From Brachycybe producta (Eukaryota > Arthropoda > Diplopoda > Playtdesmida > Andrognathidae), in the NCBI GenBank assembly GCA_036925085.1, contig JAUPFP010000022.1:2741001-2805000 (forward strand): a stretch of DNA of 64,000 nucleotides, given 5' to 3'. Made by a program: the position numbers and the translations under genes. Numbering within the stretch: the first letter of the stretch is position 1; the number at the start of each line of letters is the position of its first letter. Shown here one piece after another: positions 1 to 8,845 of the stretch. The notes beneath the pieces are model-generated. The model worked only from the letters and a program-made list of their open reading frames with translations, made no database searches and was not told where the DNA came from.

Positions 1-99
1 TGTTATTCAGCCATTTTCAGAATCTAACTTTAAGGAGTAATTCGTAATTTGTTAGAAACTAGAATAGCAAATGAATGTTATACATAGTACACACCTGAT

Positions 100-372
100 A
101 ATTTAAATGCATTTAAATAATAAATGTGTTCTACAGAGCCCCGTGAAGGACAAACAAACAATATGTCGAATTCAATTTATTCAGTTAATTAATCTGAAAA
201 TATTGAGTTAATTAACTTAAATATAATATATAAACTATTGACAAAATATTGATTTAGTATTTCAATTTAAAATATTAATAATTAAAGTCAATTTTTATTT
301 GGTGTTCATGTCCTTAACTGGATTCCGTATAATTCACCTAAACACATTTAATTTGAATTCATTTAACTCGTG
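100..372 (+). repeat. Family I interspersed repeat, copy 1
   Basis: It begins with TTTAAATGCATTTAAATAAT, contains GTTCTACAGAGCCCCGTGAAGGAC and ends with CTGGATTCCGTATAATTCACC followed by a TTTAATTTGAATTC tail. The same ~270-bp unit recurs at 53500-53780 (inverted) and 57362-57630. The two ends are imperfect inverted repeats, which suggests a non-autonomous DNA element. No coding sequence. Confidence 0.6.
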
Positions 373-537
373 TGTGAATACAAGGTATAAGTAAACGTGT
401 GTTTCATCTCTCTTTTCTCTCTTTAAATATTAATTACACTTAATATGGTTTATGAACCACTGATTTTCTGATTATTCTGTTGTTTTTTAGAAGAGCAGAA
501 TTTAACCCTGAATTACGGCAATCACTGATAACTTTTT

Positions 538-797
538 TTAAGGTGGTTTCTTAAAATGTAAACACTCATTGATCTCTTGATTATTCGGTATGAAAACTCT
601 TTTAGAAACTAGAAGAGGGTAAGTCACAATTACTTATGAGTATTTTTATGTTGATATCTTTTAAAATAAAAATTTTTATGGTAAGTTTGAAAATGTTCCA
701 AACTTAAACAGTTATTAGAGTTACATAAAGGTTATTTTTGAATTTTCATCCGTAAAAAGTTTATTTTAAAAGATATATCTACATAAAAATATGTGAA
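538..797. repeat. Family D TTAA-flanked palindromic element, cut short by a LINE end
   Basis: TTAA then GGTGGTTTCTTAAAATGTAAAC, the arm motif TTTTAGAAACTAGAAGAGGG and the right-arm motif TTATTTTAAAAGATATATC are present. The right arm stops where the LINE 3' end (798 onward) begins. Confidence 0.6.
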
Positions 798-1021
798 GGC
801 CTATGGCAGAGGGACATGAAAGTCAACATGCAGCATTAAGCATTGTCAAGCACAAAATTAATAGACAATTGTGAATCCCACAAAACATAATTATCCCCAT
901 TCACCACTTCTTCCTCAGGAAGAGAGTTCCATTGTCTTATAACTCTAGGGGAAAAAAGACCAATAATATGAATGTGTCCTAGCGAAAATCTCCCTAATTT
1001 TCCTAGAGTGGGCAGGACCAC
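798..1021 (-). pseudogene. LINE retrotransposon 3' end (decayed reverse-transcriptase C-terminus)
   Basis: A 61-codon minus-strand frame contains LFSPRVIRQWNSLPEE, resembling the FS-RV---WNSLPE motif common near the end of CR1/jockey-type LINE proteins, and ends VLDNA-stop. Downstream it shares TGTCCCTCTGCCATAGGCC with the LINE end at 63885-64000, where the same frame stays open beyond ...DNA. The stop here is therefore probably a lesion. The 5' side is replaced by another repeat at about 1022. Confidence 0.6.
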
Positions 1022-1048
1022 CCCCCAAGCATAAGAAGAGACGATTGG

Positions 1049-1352
1049 GGGTCACTACAGCTACCAAGGCTCACAAGCGCTACTAGGAGGAGAACAGCTA
1101 CAAAAAAATATAGGGACAAAATATATACCTTTTTTTCATCCCTTTTTGTCGTCACTGCAGCTACCAAAAAAGTGTAACCCTTTCTCCCTTACCGAACCTT
1201 ACCTAATGAAACTGAACCGAACCTAACCTAACCAAATCCTACCGAATATTACGCAATGAAACCTAACCGAATCTAAACTAAACATATTGATAAATAAAAA
1301 GGCCTATATTTTTTTTGTAGCTGTAGTGACCCAGGTAGCTGTAGTGAGCCAC
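1049..1352. repeat. Palindromic element with AACCT/AACCGA core
   Basis: The left arm GGGTCACTACAGCTACC plus CTACAAAAAAATATAGG is mirrored by CCTATATTTTTTTTGTAG plus CTGTAGTGACCC on the right. Between the arms lie degenerate pentamers (CCGAACCTAACCTAACC and variants). The pentamer stretch is short and mixed, so it is not a telomere. Confidence 0.55.
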
Positions 1353-1640
1353 TGTTAATGGACAGAAAAACTGCAATTATGTGAACTGTAGAGTGTAGGC
1401 CTACAGAGACGGTAGAAAGACAGAAACCAAAAAACTGAGGCCGAGAGCTCAGTGTTCCTTCGATTTTGGTGCCAGAATAGTGTTTGCGGAGTAGAATTTT
1501 GATAGATTTTGTAGAACTGAATGGGAAACACGGTATTGAAAAGTGTATTGTGTGGACACCTCTGAATTTGAATACAATTTTACCTGCGCAGTCTTTATTG
1601 AGGAATAAAAACGTTGCGTGTGGACGGAGCTTTAAGAAAT
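1353..1640. other. Unclassified segment ending in a transposon-like terminus
   Basis: The minus strand begins near 1635 with AAGCTCCGTCCACACGCAAC, a type of sequence often found at DNA-transposon ends. I did not find its partner arm. A 132-codon minus frame runs through here but shows no recognisable domain and passes through repeat sequence. Confidence 0.3.
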
Positions 1641-1888
1641 AGAAGGGGGGAAAAAACAAATTTTGCAGCACGAAAAATTTACAACATTTTGAAAGATGAA
1701 CAAAAAAAATATTTCATTTTTGTTATCTTTTATGAAAAATATCGATTTATTTTTTTCTAATTTTTAATGAAATTTCTCTTTTGTATTACATTCAGATGAA
1801 TGAATGTTTTTTGTTCGTTTAAATGTCAAAAGGTTGCAATTTTGTATTTTAGAAAAGGAAAGGTAGAAAAAGACCTTTTTTACTTTGT

Positions 1889-2020
<132 letters not shown>

Positions 2021-2234
2021 TTCAAATTATATTTGAAAATTCGATGGGGAAAAAAGTATTTTTTCTTCTTTTCGAAAAGAAGAAAATTACGGCTTTTTTT
2101 CTGTTTGTTTACAACCGTCAAAATGTAAAATTAATCATTCTGCAAATACCACTAGCTACTTTACAAAATCTGTACATCATACATTTATAGACAATTTGTA
2201 GAATGCCTACATGAAGCTGTCAATGTAGACATAA

Positions 2235-2564
2235 TAGTTTTGGCACAGATTTGTATGCAAGCAAATGTTTCGTAATTTGTAGCCCCCCCCCCCCCAAATG
2301 CCCAGTTGTGAAGTAATAATCCCCCGTTTAGATCAACCGAACAATTGTTTTTATTTTTTTCAATCAAAAACACTGGTTACAAGCTGGAACTCTAGTTGAC
2401 AACTGATACTAACGAGACATCTAGCCTCTAACCAGCCTTTTTTATTAGAAATTGCATAATTACAGTTGCTCTAGTGGTGATGATGATGAATTACTTCACA
2501 ATTGGCATTGGGACCCACAAATTAGGAAACATTTGCTTGATATTGCATAAAAATCCGAGCCCTA
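2235..2564. mobile_element. Family E hAT-like non-autonomous element, copy 1
   Basis: The right end GCATAAAAATCCGAGCCCTA matches copies at 28680-28999 and 62975-63502. The interior has ATGTTTCGTAATTTGTAG / CACAAATTAGGAAACATTTG arms around a centre with TCTAGCCTCTAACCAG. The left terminus is degenerate and no target duplication is clear. A poly-C run interrupts the left arm at 2283-2295. Confidence 0.6.
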
Positions 2565-2708
2565 GCTATTAATCCCTTTTTTTTAAAAAAAAATCAAATA
2601 AAACAAACACAATCCTAATATTTTTGTTAATTCCTCTGACGTCACAAGCTTCATCTAAGAGCGACGCCAACTATACAGTGTATATTTCACTTTTCAGAAT
2701 TACATTAA

Positions 2709-2869
2709 GGTTGGATTTCGTGGCACGCGCTGAAGATGAAAATTTTATAGCTGAAGCTGAAAAGTAATGTCTTGGTGACCATAGATAGCCATATGGTACA
2801 TTTGATGGCACATAACATTTTCAGCTACAAAATGTTCATCTTCAGCGCGCGTGCGCCACTAAATCCACC
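2709..2869. mobile_element. 161-bp TTAA-flanked palindromic element
   Basis: It is bounded by TTAA at 2705-2708 and 2870-2873. The ends GGTTGGATTTCGTGGCACGC and GCGCCACTAAATCCACC are imperfect inverses; CTGAAGATGAAAATTTT is mirrored by AATGTTCATCTTCAG. No coding capacity. Confidence 0.65.
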
Positions 2870-2880
2870 TTAAAAATTAA

Positions 2881-3544
2881 GGCTCATTTACTAGTGAGCT
2901 GAAGAAGAGAAATTGTATTAGAGCTGAAGCAGAAAATGTTGTACCATCTTATTGCTTCTCAGCTATCAGCTCTGAAATTTACATGTAAGTTGAAGATGAA
3001 AAATTTCAGCTGAAGCAGCAAATTGGAGCTTAAAATGCATTTCAGCTTATATCTGATGTAGTTAGATATTTCAGCTCATTTGTAGCTGGTCAGCTAGTGA
3101 TGTTATTATCACATGATACCCATCAACCAATAAGAATGTAAATATATATAATAAATATATTAAGGTCACACATGACATCAACCTTGTTTATTAAAATACA
3201 TTCATTGAGGTGATTGGAATAAACTTTATTTGAACTGAAAACCTGAGCTGTTTTTGACAAGCAGTTAGAAATCGGAGAGAACTTCAGTTGGCTCCGCCCT
3301 TGTTATGACGACCGGCAACTTCTAATTGGTTTGTTGTGTGGTTCGACGTTGAAAAGGGTGGAGCATGTGACGTCAGACTACATAACCAACCAATTAGAAG
3401 TTGCCATTCGTCATAACAACTGAAGTTCTCCCCGATTTCTAACTGCCTGTGCTGTTTTGTTGCCACTGAAGATGGCTAAACACAATAGCTGAAACAAATG
3501 TTTCAATAAAAGAATTTCATCTTCAGCTCACTAGTAGATGCACC
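2881..3544. mobile_element. Palindromic element with nested family A insertion
   Basis: The left arm CTCATTTACTAGTGAGCTGA is mirrored by CAGCTCACTAGTAGATGCAC at the right. The interior is rich in AGCTGAAG/CTTCAGCT words. The family A element at 3260-3450 lies inside, so this element is older. The left side is preceded by TTAA; the right is degenerate (TTTAG). Confidence 0.55.
3260..3450 (+). mobile_element. Family A palindromic Mutator-like MITE, copy 1
   Basis: The arms GCAGTTAGAAATCGGAGAG and CCCCGATTTCTAACTGCCTG are inverse. Inner symmetric blocks GGCTCCGCCC, GGCAACTTCTAATTGG and ACCAATTAGAAGTTGCC surround an asymmetric centre with TGACGTCA. Flanks GCTGTTTTTG and GCTGTTTTG look like a 9-bp duplication with one T of slippage. 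Part of the inner right arm (the GGGCGGAGCC block) is deleted. Confidence 0.85.
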
Positions 3545-3678
3545 TTTAGTGGTTTTGCACATTTGACAAGTGAGTTTGTAGAATGACGGATTTTCCACTT
3601 AGACTTTTTTAAGAAAGGAAAGTAATTGATATTTTTTTCATGTGACTGAAAAATGTCATAATTTTTGGTTCTCGTATA

Positions 3679-3696
3679 TGAGAGAGAGAGAGAGAG

Positions 3697-3752
<56 letters not shown>
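3679..3752. repeat. (GA)n microsatellite
   Basis: Nearly pure GA with GAAA interruptions. Confidence 0.95.
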
Positions 3753-3755
<3 letters not shown>

Positions 3756-4249
3756 TTTTTGTGTGGTTTTTTGAGCACTTCAAAGGTATTATTATTGCAA
3801 TATAATAAGATTCATATAAAAATGGTCATTTCATATTTTATTTCTGTTCGATTTTGGTGGTTTTAGAACAAGAAGGAAATGGAGGAGGGGGGGAGGAGAG
3901 GTTAACTTAATTGAATTCATTCACTTTTCATTTTTTTATGAACAAAGTGGAATTTTTATGTTTTTCTGAACAGAAATTGAAGAAGGATCAAATTTTTATT
4001 TTTCCTTAAATATTTTTTTTTGTGTTTCAAAAGATGAAGGTTATCATTATGTATTTTGTTTCTTCGACTTTTTTTGATAAAATTATTCGATAAAATTCCA
4101 ACAGAAAAATTGATTTAATTCAATTTTCTGTACATTGATCGATTATTCATCAATTTAATGCAACAGTTTGATAGACGTTTGTGTTCATTTTTGAAATATA
4201 TAAATACAAATTTGGACAATTTTTGTAGGCAGAATTTATTATATATGAT
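3753..4249. other. AT-rich non-coding stretch
   Basis: No gene or clear repeat boundary seen; T-rich tracts and one short AGGAGG-rich purine run at 3870-3900. Confidence 0.5.
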
Positions 4250-4560
4250 AATGTTAAGTTGGTTCACTCTTGATTATTCTCTGTGTTTCAGGAACAAAAT
4301 GATATAGAAGCTAGAAAGTGTTTTTTTAGAAACTAGAAGGGTATTTTTATGTTTGATATTTTTTTCAAAATAAACTTTTCCAAAACAAAAATTATAAAAT
4401 ATCGTCTGCTTTAAAGTTGTATCATTTTCTAACTGAACATAAAAAGCTTATTTTAAAAGATATCTAACATGAAAATGCCGTTAAGTGATTGAGCTACCCT
4501 TCTAGTTTTCAAAACATTCAAATTTCTCTTTATTTTGTAAACATTAAAACCTGGAAACTT
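4250..4560. repeat. Family D element copy
   Basis: Left-arm words TCTTGATTATTCT and TTAGAAACTAGAAGGGTA; right-arm words TTATTTTAAAAGATATC, CATGAAAATGCC and GAGCTACCCTTCTAG. It lies just downstream of the secreted-peptide gene. Confidence 0.6.
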
Positions 4561-4687
4561 CGTTTTTAAAAAAAAAAACACCATTGAGAACAATACAAGT
4601 ATTTTTTAAAGGAATTTTGTTTAATATTTCCAAAGAAGAAAAAAACAAAACTAGGAAAACAAAAACCGCGTAATCATTAATTAAGAC

Positions 4688-4693
4688 TTTATT
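4688..4693 (-). terminator. AATAAA polyadenylation signal of the secreted-peptide gene
   Basis: The minus strand reads ACTAATAAAGTC about 100 bp after the exon 2 stop codon. The predicted mature transcript would be only about 350-400 nt before the poly(A) tail. Confidence 0.5.
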
Positions 4694-4791
4694 AGTATAG
4701 TTTTTAAATCGATTAATTAAGTTTCAATTTAAAAATTCTAAAGAAAAGTGCATATCCAATGAAAGTAATCGGTGTGTTGTGTTCCATTGTC

Positions 4792-4920
4792 TCATAAACA
4801 ATGAGGGCAAGGAGCCTGCTCATATGGATCGGGGGTGCCCATAGGTGCAGGTTCAGGTTCAGGTGCAGGTTCTCTTCGGTCTAGTCTTGCTGCTTCATTG
4901 ATGACGGCTGACGAACTTGC
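4792..4920 (-). CDS. Terminal coding exon of the secreted-peptide precursor gene
   Basis: This minus-strand exon follows an acceptor (TTTTTTATTGAACAG, AG at 4922-4921) and stays open for 42 codons to TGA (4794-4792). The region is richer in GC than its surroundings. The first residues are ASSSAVINEAARLDRR; cleavage after SSSA would remove the signal peptide begun by exon 1. The Arg-Arg is a typical prohormone-convertase site. The remaining 26 residues are strongly Pro/Glu/Ala-rich (nine prolines) and end in CPHCL, two cysteines spaced C-X-X-C. With exon 1 the precursor would have 56 residues. The signal, short pro-segment, dibasic site and small mature peptide layout is known for neuropeptides, antimicrobial peptides and venom peptides alike; the sequence does not say which. 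An AATAAA lies about 100 bp downstream. Confidence 0.68.
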   Translation of the reverse strand, partial: ASSSAVINEAARLDRREPAPEPEPAPMGTPDPYEQAPCPHCL

Positions 4921-5119
4921 CTGTTCAATAAAAAATTTATATACTTTTAATAAATTTTCTGTAATTAATTACAATTGGATGGCAATTAAGCTAAGATCAC
5001 ACATGCAGAAACTTCTAATTAAAAAAGATAGAATTTAATCTCATCTAAAAAGCTGGAAGAAATTCAGCTTTTTTTTCTGTCTACTTTTCTGCAAAATAAA
5101 TAGAATTGAATTGAATTAC

Positions 5120-5185
5120 AGTAGAATCTGCTTAAGTTGGACCACTTTTTAATTATTTGGGACGACCGCTTAAATGGGCAAAATA
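5120..5185. repeat. pogo/Tigger-like terminal remnant
   Basis: The sequence opens ACAGTAGAATCTGCTTAAGT and later has GGGACGACCGCTTAAATGGG. This is the style of pogo/Tigger termini (CAGTAGAATCTCGCTTA...), by recollection of the family rather than a search. It lies inside the predicted intron. Confidence 0.4.
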
Positions 5186-5207
5186 AATATCTATTCAGCC
5201 ACCTTAA

Positions 5208-5893
5208 GGTGGTTTAAAAGTATACACGTCTCTCGCAAATTGATGAGAAACTAGAAAAGGTTTTAGAAACTAGAAGGGTAGCGCGCAATCAGTTAAGTGT
5301 ATTTTTATGTTGATATCTTTCAAAATAAACGTTTTATAGAAACAATTAAAATTAGAGGTGGGACGAAATCCGAATCCTAAAAGGTTCTCGAATCCCTTAA
5401 ATGTAAGAATCCTATATTATATAATCATTAAGAAGATAAAAATAAATGAAATAATATTAAGTATTAAATTTATTAATAATAAAAAACAAGTGTGACGGCA
5501 CTCAGGGTCGCCACAAGGTGATCCATTGGTGATCCGGGTCCGACCACCAAAATTGCAACAATCCCCGATTTTTTTTTGGTTAGTCAATGCTTCTATTGGA
5601 CGTCAATGGAGTTAAAACTAATTTTTACCAAAGTTTTTAACAGTTTTTTTTAAGGTTAGGATTCGAAAGACGAAAAAAAAGCGCGAAGATTCGAATATCC
5701 CATCCCTAATCATTTTTAATCTCACATAAATGATAAAACGTTTATTTTGAAAGATATCATCATGAAAATAGTATGAAAGTGATTTCAAGAGCTTTTCTTC
5801 TAATTTCTGAAAACACTTTCTAGTTTCTTGTTTCATTTTGAACCTGAAAGGTCAATCAAAGGAATCAAGAGTTCGTTTACACTTTAAAATTAC
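5208..5893. mobile_element. Family D element in the intron, split by a family M element
   Basis: The left arm starts at TTAA (5204-5207) with GGTGGTTTAAAAGTATACAC and carries TTTTAGAAACTAGAAGGGTA. The right arm has TTATTTTGAAAGATATCATC, ends near CGTTTACACTTTAAAATTA, and also contains CTTTCTAGTTTCTTG. The family M insertion occupies 5353-5708. Confidence 0.65.
5353..5708 (+). mobile_element. Family M hAT-like MITE, copy 1 (nested)
   Basis: It begins TAGAGGTGGGACGAAATCCG and ends ATTCGAATATCCCATCCCTA. It shares CTAATCC/GATTCGAAAGACGAAAAAAA, GGTGATCC and TGCAACAATC segments with copies at 41874 and 46564. The 8-bp duplication is not recognisable here. Confidence 0.7.
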
Positions 5894-5938
5894 ATTAATT
5901 TCATAAAATTGATGTAATTTATTCTAATAAATACTTAC

Positions 5939-5980
5939 AACGACGAGAAGAACCAAAACGAAAACAGTCAAGAATTTCAT
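5939..5980 (-). CDS. Coding exon 1 of a small secreted-peptide precursor gene (signal peptide core)
   Basis: On the minus strand an ATG (5980-5978) opens a 14-codon exon reading MKFLTVFVLVLLVV, a Lys followed by an almost purely hydrophobic stretch as in a signal peptide n- and h-region. It ends at a consensus splice donor, GTAAGT (5938-5933), in phase 0. There is an A at -3 of the ATG and a TATA box about 95 bp upstream. The next in-phase exon (4792-4920) adds a short Ser/Ala segment suited to signal-peptidase cleavage, then the mature region. The predicted product enters the secretory pathway. I do not recognise the family. The exon was found by reading splice signals and is too short for an ORF scan. 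Joining to exon 2 is inference from phase and spacing. Confidence 0.68.
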
Positions 5981-6073
5981 TTTGAAATATGATTTTTTGC
6001 AGTTTTTCTTTCTATACAAATTATTAACTAGTATAGCGAATTAAACTGATTAACAGTAGAAATATGGGGTCCA

Positions 6074-6080
6074 TTTTATA
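6074..6080 (-). promoter_or_regulatory. TATA box of the secreted-peptide gene
   Basis: The minus strand reads ACTATAAAATGG here, about 95 bp upstream of the exon 1 ATG. A start site some 30 bp downstream (near 6045) would give a 5' leader of about 65 nt. No cap-site motif was assigned. Confidence 0.5.
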
Positions 6081-6302
6081 GTTAATTAATGTTTGATAAA
6101 AGTATTGATTTTCCCACAATAGAACATCTGAATTTATTGCGTTTGAAACGGTTTTATTTGATCAGTTTTGTTAAAATATATATTGTACACGTAAGTAAGC
6201 AATTAGAAACGTCAGCCGAATTTTTTCTAAGAAACAACATTGTGATCAGGTTCTGATTCCTGATCATCAGGAATAGATTTCCACCCCGTTTTCTAACCAA
6301 AA

Positions 6303-6387
6303 AAAACCCCGGCGATTGTTGCAATTTCGGTGGTCGGACCAGGATTACCAATGGATCACCTTGTGGCGACCATGAGTGTCACACTGT
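6303..6387 (-). repeat. Family M fragment
   Basis: CGGCGATTGTTGCAATTTCG, TGGTCGGACC and CACCTTGTGGCGACC match the middle of family M in reverse orientation. Both ends are missing. Confidence 0.65.
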
Positions 6388-6394
6388 TTAAATG

Positions 6395-6725
6395 ATTTTA
6401 TGTTAAAAGGTTTGAATAAACGTTTTATAGCTCAGTTTAAAAAAATGGCCCATTTTTGGTTTTTCTATTGAGATTTCGGAAAAAAACTAATTTCGCCTTT
6501 TTCAAATTGTTATAAAAAGTTTATTTTGAAAGTTATAATCATGAAAATTTGTTTAGCATTATCACCAACTATTCTAGTTTCTACAACACTTGATTTTTTT
6601 CGTAATGTTTCTCCTAAAAACGTTCGCTTGGGGAAGAGACCTCCTATAGAATGATAATCACTGCATTGGCGCCATCTGTGGTGATAAAAACAAAATAAAT
6701 ATCTATTCAGCTACCATAACAAATG
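6395..6725. repeat. Family D variant with GGCGCCATCT tail
   Basis: TTTTATAGCTCAGTTTAAAA, TTATTTTGAAAGTTATAATC and CTATTCTAGTTTCTACAAC are followed by TTGGCGCCATCTGTGG and AATATCTATTCAGCTACC. The same subtype occurs at 15330-15760, 30605-31015 and 39415-39712. Confidence 0.55.
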
Positions 6726-6870
6726 AAACTGCTGTCATTCATTTAATTTATTTTAAAATAATATTTGCAAACAATTGCGTTTCTCATTAGAATTTTCTTA
6801 TCAAATCAATATAATTATGATAACTCAGGTGTTTTAATATTTGCATATGAGACTTTTATCTGTACTTTAC

Positions 6871-7081
6871 ACAGGCAGTTAGAAATCGGGGAGAACTTCA
6901 GTTGGCTCCGCCCTTTTTTATGAGAACCAGCAACTTCTAATTGGTTTGTTGTGTGGTTCGACGTTGAAAAGGGGCGGAGCATGTGACGTCAGACTACATA
7001 ACCAACCAATTAGAAGTTGCCAGTCGTCATAACATTAAGGGCTGAGGCAACTGAAGTTTTCACCTATTTCTAACTGCCTGT
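6871..7081 (+). mobile_element. Family A MITE, copy 2
   Basis: ACAGGCAGTTAGAAATCGGG is mirrored by CTATTTCTAACTGCCTGT. The centre has TGACGTCA. The inner right arm has an insertion (ATTAAGGGCTGAGGC) in place of the usual AAAAAGGGCGGAGC. No convincing target duplication. Confidence 0.85.
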
Positions 7082-7184
7082 TCCTTGCGTCATTCAATTC
7101 CATAACATATAATGCATTTAATATTTTTAAAAAAAATGTGATGATGAAACTAAAATGCTTTTTTGGGACCTAAGGTCACGCGCA

Positions 7185-7213
7185 CACACACACACACACA
7201 CACATACATACAT
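7185..7213. repeat. (CA)n microsatellite
   Basis: CGCGCACACACACACACACA followed by CATACATACA. Confidence 0.9.
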
Positions 7214-7530
7214 TGCCTAAGTTAAAACGTGAAAACTTTTTAGTTTTAATGCGAAAGTAACTTCTAATGTCTTTTTTTTTTGGTTGAAGGTGAAGCCTTT
7301 TTTTTTTGTTACTTTAGAACAGTGATTCCCAACTAGGATTCTGCGAGCCTTGTGTCTGGTTTTCCGCAAAAATTTGCAAAAAATAGCAAATAACAAGTAA
7401 ATATAAAAAAAAAACTATGTTTTTCGGTCCAAGCATTTGTCTACTAAGACATGTTTTTGGGAGTACACGAGTGGAATTTGTTTTATTTTGTTGAAAAATA
7501 CGTTATTTTAAGGTAGGCTTCTCCTATAAC

Positions 7531-7724
7531 TAGGCTTACAACAATTTCTATTTTGTGGAGGACAGTCCTCTATGTGGAAGAAATGTCCTCCGGTCTCCAC
7601 GAAGGCAAAAATGTCCTCCACAAAGGCCACACGTTCTAATTTGTGGAGGACATTTTTGCCTTCGTGGAGGTCGAAGGACATTTCTTCCACATGGAGGACT
7701 GTCCTCCACAGGTGACAAGCCTAT
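7531..7724. repeat. Near-perfect hairpin element
   Basis: GTGGAGGACAGTCCTCTATG...GGAAGAAATGTCCTCCG is matched in reverse by the stretch ending GTGGAGGACTGTCCTCCAC. The arms are about 70 bp with very few mismatches around a short loop. Outer ACTAGGCTTAC / ACAAGCCTAT extend the inversion. It gives shadow frames on both strands. Confidence 0.8.
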
Positions 7725-7807
7725 CTATAACGGTAGATTCTGGACATTTCATTCGACGATCCTCCTGTCAAAAATTTGATATGATTAACTGGTCGCACTA
7801 GTAAACG

Positions 7808-8013
7808 AGCAATTAGAAAACGGGATGAACAGAAGTTGGCTCCGCTCTTTTTATGACGACCGGCAACTTCTAATTGGTTGGTTATGGTAGTCTGACGTCA
7901 CATGTTCCGCCCTTTTCAACGTCGAACCACACAACAAACCAATTAGAAGTTGCCGTTCGTCATAAAAAATGTGCAGAGCCAACTTCTGTTCATCCCGTTT
8001 TCTAATTGCCTGT
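7808..8013 (-). mobile_element. Family A MITE, copy 3
   Basis: AGCAATTAGAAAACGGGATG / CATCCCGTTTTCTAATTGCC termini; centre inverted relative to copies 1 and 2, with TGACGTCA. The left tip is mutated and no duplication is visible. Confidence 0.85.
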
Positions 8014-8449
8014 TTGTTGAACCTAAATTATGTGTCAGCCAGGTAGGAGTTCTGAGAGATTTTTTACGAAATATTTCATGGGTTTCCTCCAAACTAGAAT
8101 GTTCTACAACAAAAAGGTTGAGAATCACAATGTTTAGAATGTGGTTTATCATAATGCGATTTTTTTTTGCTAAATGACTTACTTCTGAGGTTTTTTTTTT
8201 TTACTATTTTTTTTTTCTTATTGTTTGTTTTTTTGTCACTTTTAAGACATTATTTTTTTTGGTGTGTTTGAAGAGTAAAAGAAATGCTATTAAAACAGGT
8301 TCTGAGGGCATTCATTTTGTTATTTTTTGTTTTTACTCAGCAAGTTTTCACGCAAAATCACATTTTTCTTTTATTTAAAAAAGAAGTAAGTGGGGGGTTG
8401 GTTCGTTTTTTCTTTATGGTAAAAGTTTTCTTGAATAACAACAACGACA

Positions 8450-8485
<36 letters not shown>

Positions 8486-8676
8486 CAATTTAACATTTTC
8501 GGGGATTTTTTTTCTTGTCTTAAGAGAAAGAATCTCATAATTTTTCTCTTTTTTTTTTTGTTTTCTTACTTAATTTGTTTACAAACATTTTTTTTTGGGG
8601 GGGGGGAGCAAAATGCTGATCTTGCCTTAAAACATTTCAGAATTTAAGGTTCAAATTCAAGAAGAAAACTTTGCCA
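8014..8676. other. T-rich low-complexity stretch with (GAT)n
   Basis: Holds long T-runs, (GAT)n at 8450-8486 and a poly-G run near 8597. The 60-75 codon frames here follow the simple repeats and are not genes. Confidence 0.6.
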
Positions 8677-8845
8677 TTAAGACCTTGTTTCCATTGGGGT
8701 GAAAATTTGAACTTTTTGAAAATTTTAACTGGTGAAAAACGGAACAAACGTTGGCCCCTGCCCTATTTATAGTGTATAAAGGCCACGTTTGTTCTATTTT
8801 TCACCAGTTGAAATTTTTAAAAAGTTCAAATTTTCATGACAGTTA
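8677..8845. mobile_element. Family H palindromic element, copy 1
   Basis: CCTTGTTTCCATTGGGGTGA and AACTTTTTGAAAATTTTAAC are mirrored by AAATTTTTAAAAAGTTCAAA. The centre has CCACGTTTGTTC. The right tip is replaced by CATGACAGTTACTCTCACGA, which resembles the family at 62206. Confidence 0.6.

Larger units (their letters stand above)
4921..5938 (-). other. Intron of the secreted-peptide gene, largely transposon
   Basis: A 1,018-bp GT-AG intron joins two phase-0 exons. About 686 bp of it (5208-5893) is a family D palindromic element, itself interrupted by a family M element (5353-5708). A pogo/Tigger-like terminal remnant lies near the 3' side (5120-5185). Without these insertions the intron would be about 300 bp. 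Confidence 0.6.

Noticed and set aside
1195..1275. Telomere-like CCTAACC repeats (also 9975-9992)
   Set aside because: Only a few mixed pentamers, inside a palindromic element; not a telomeric or long interstitial array.
1273..1671. 132-codon minus-strand frame
   Set aside because: Runs across a palindromic repeat arm and a transposon-like terminus; no recognisable domain or codon signal.
4835..5038. 67-codon plus-strand frame beginning MPIGAGSGSGAG
   Set aside because: It is the opposite strand of the predicted terminal exon; the minus strand has matching splice, stop and poly(A) signals and this one has none.
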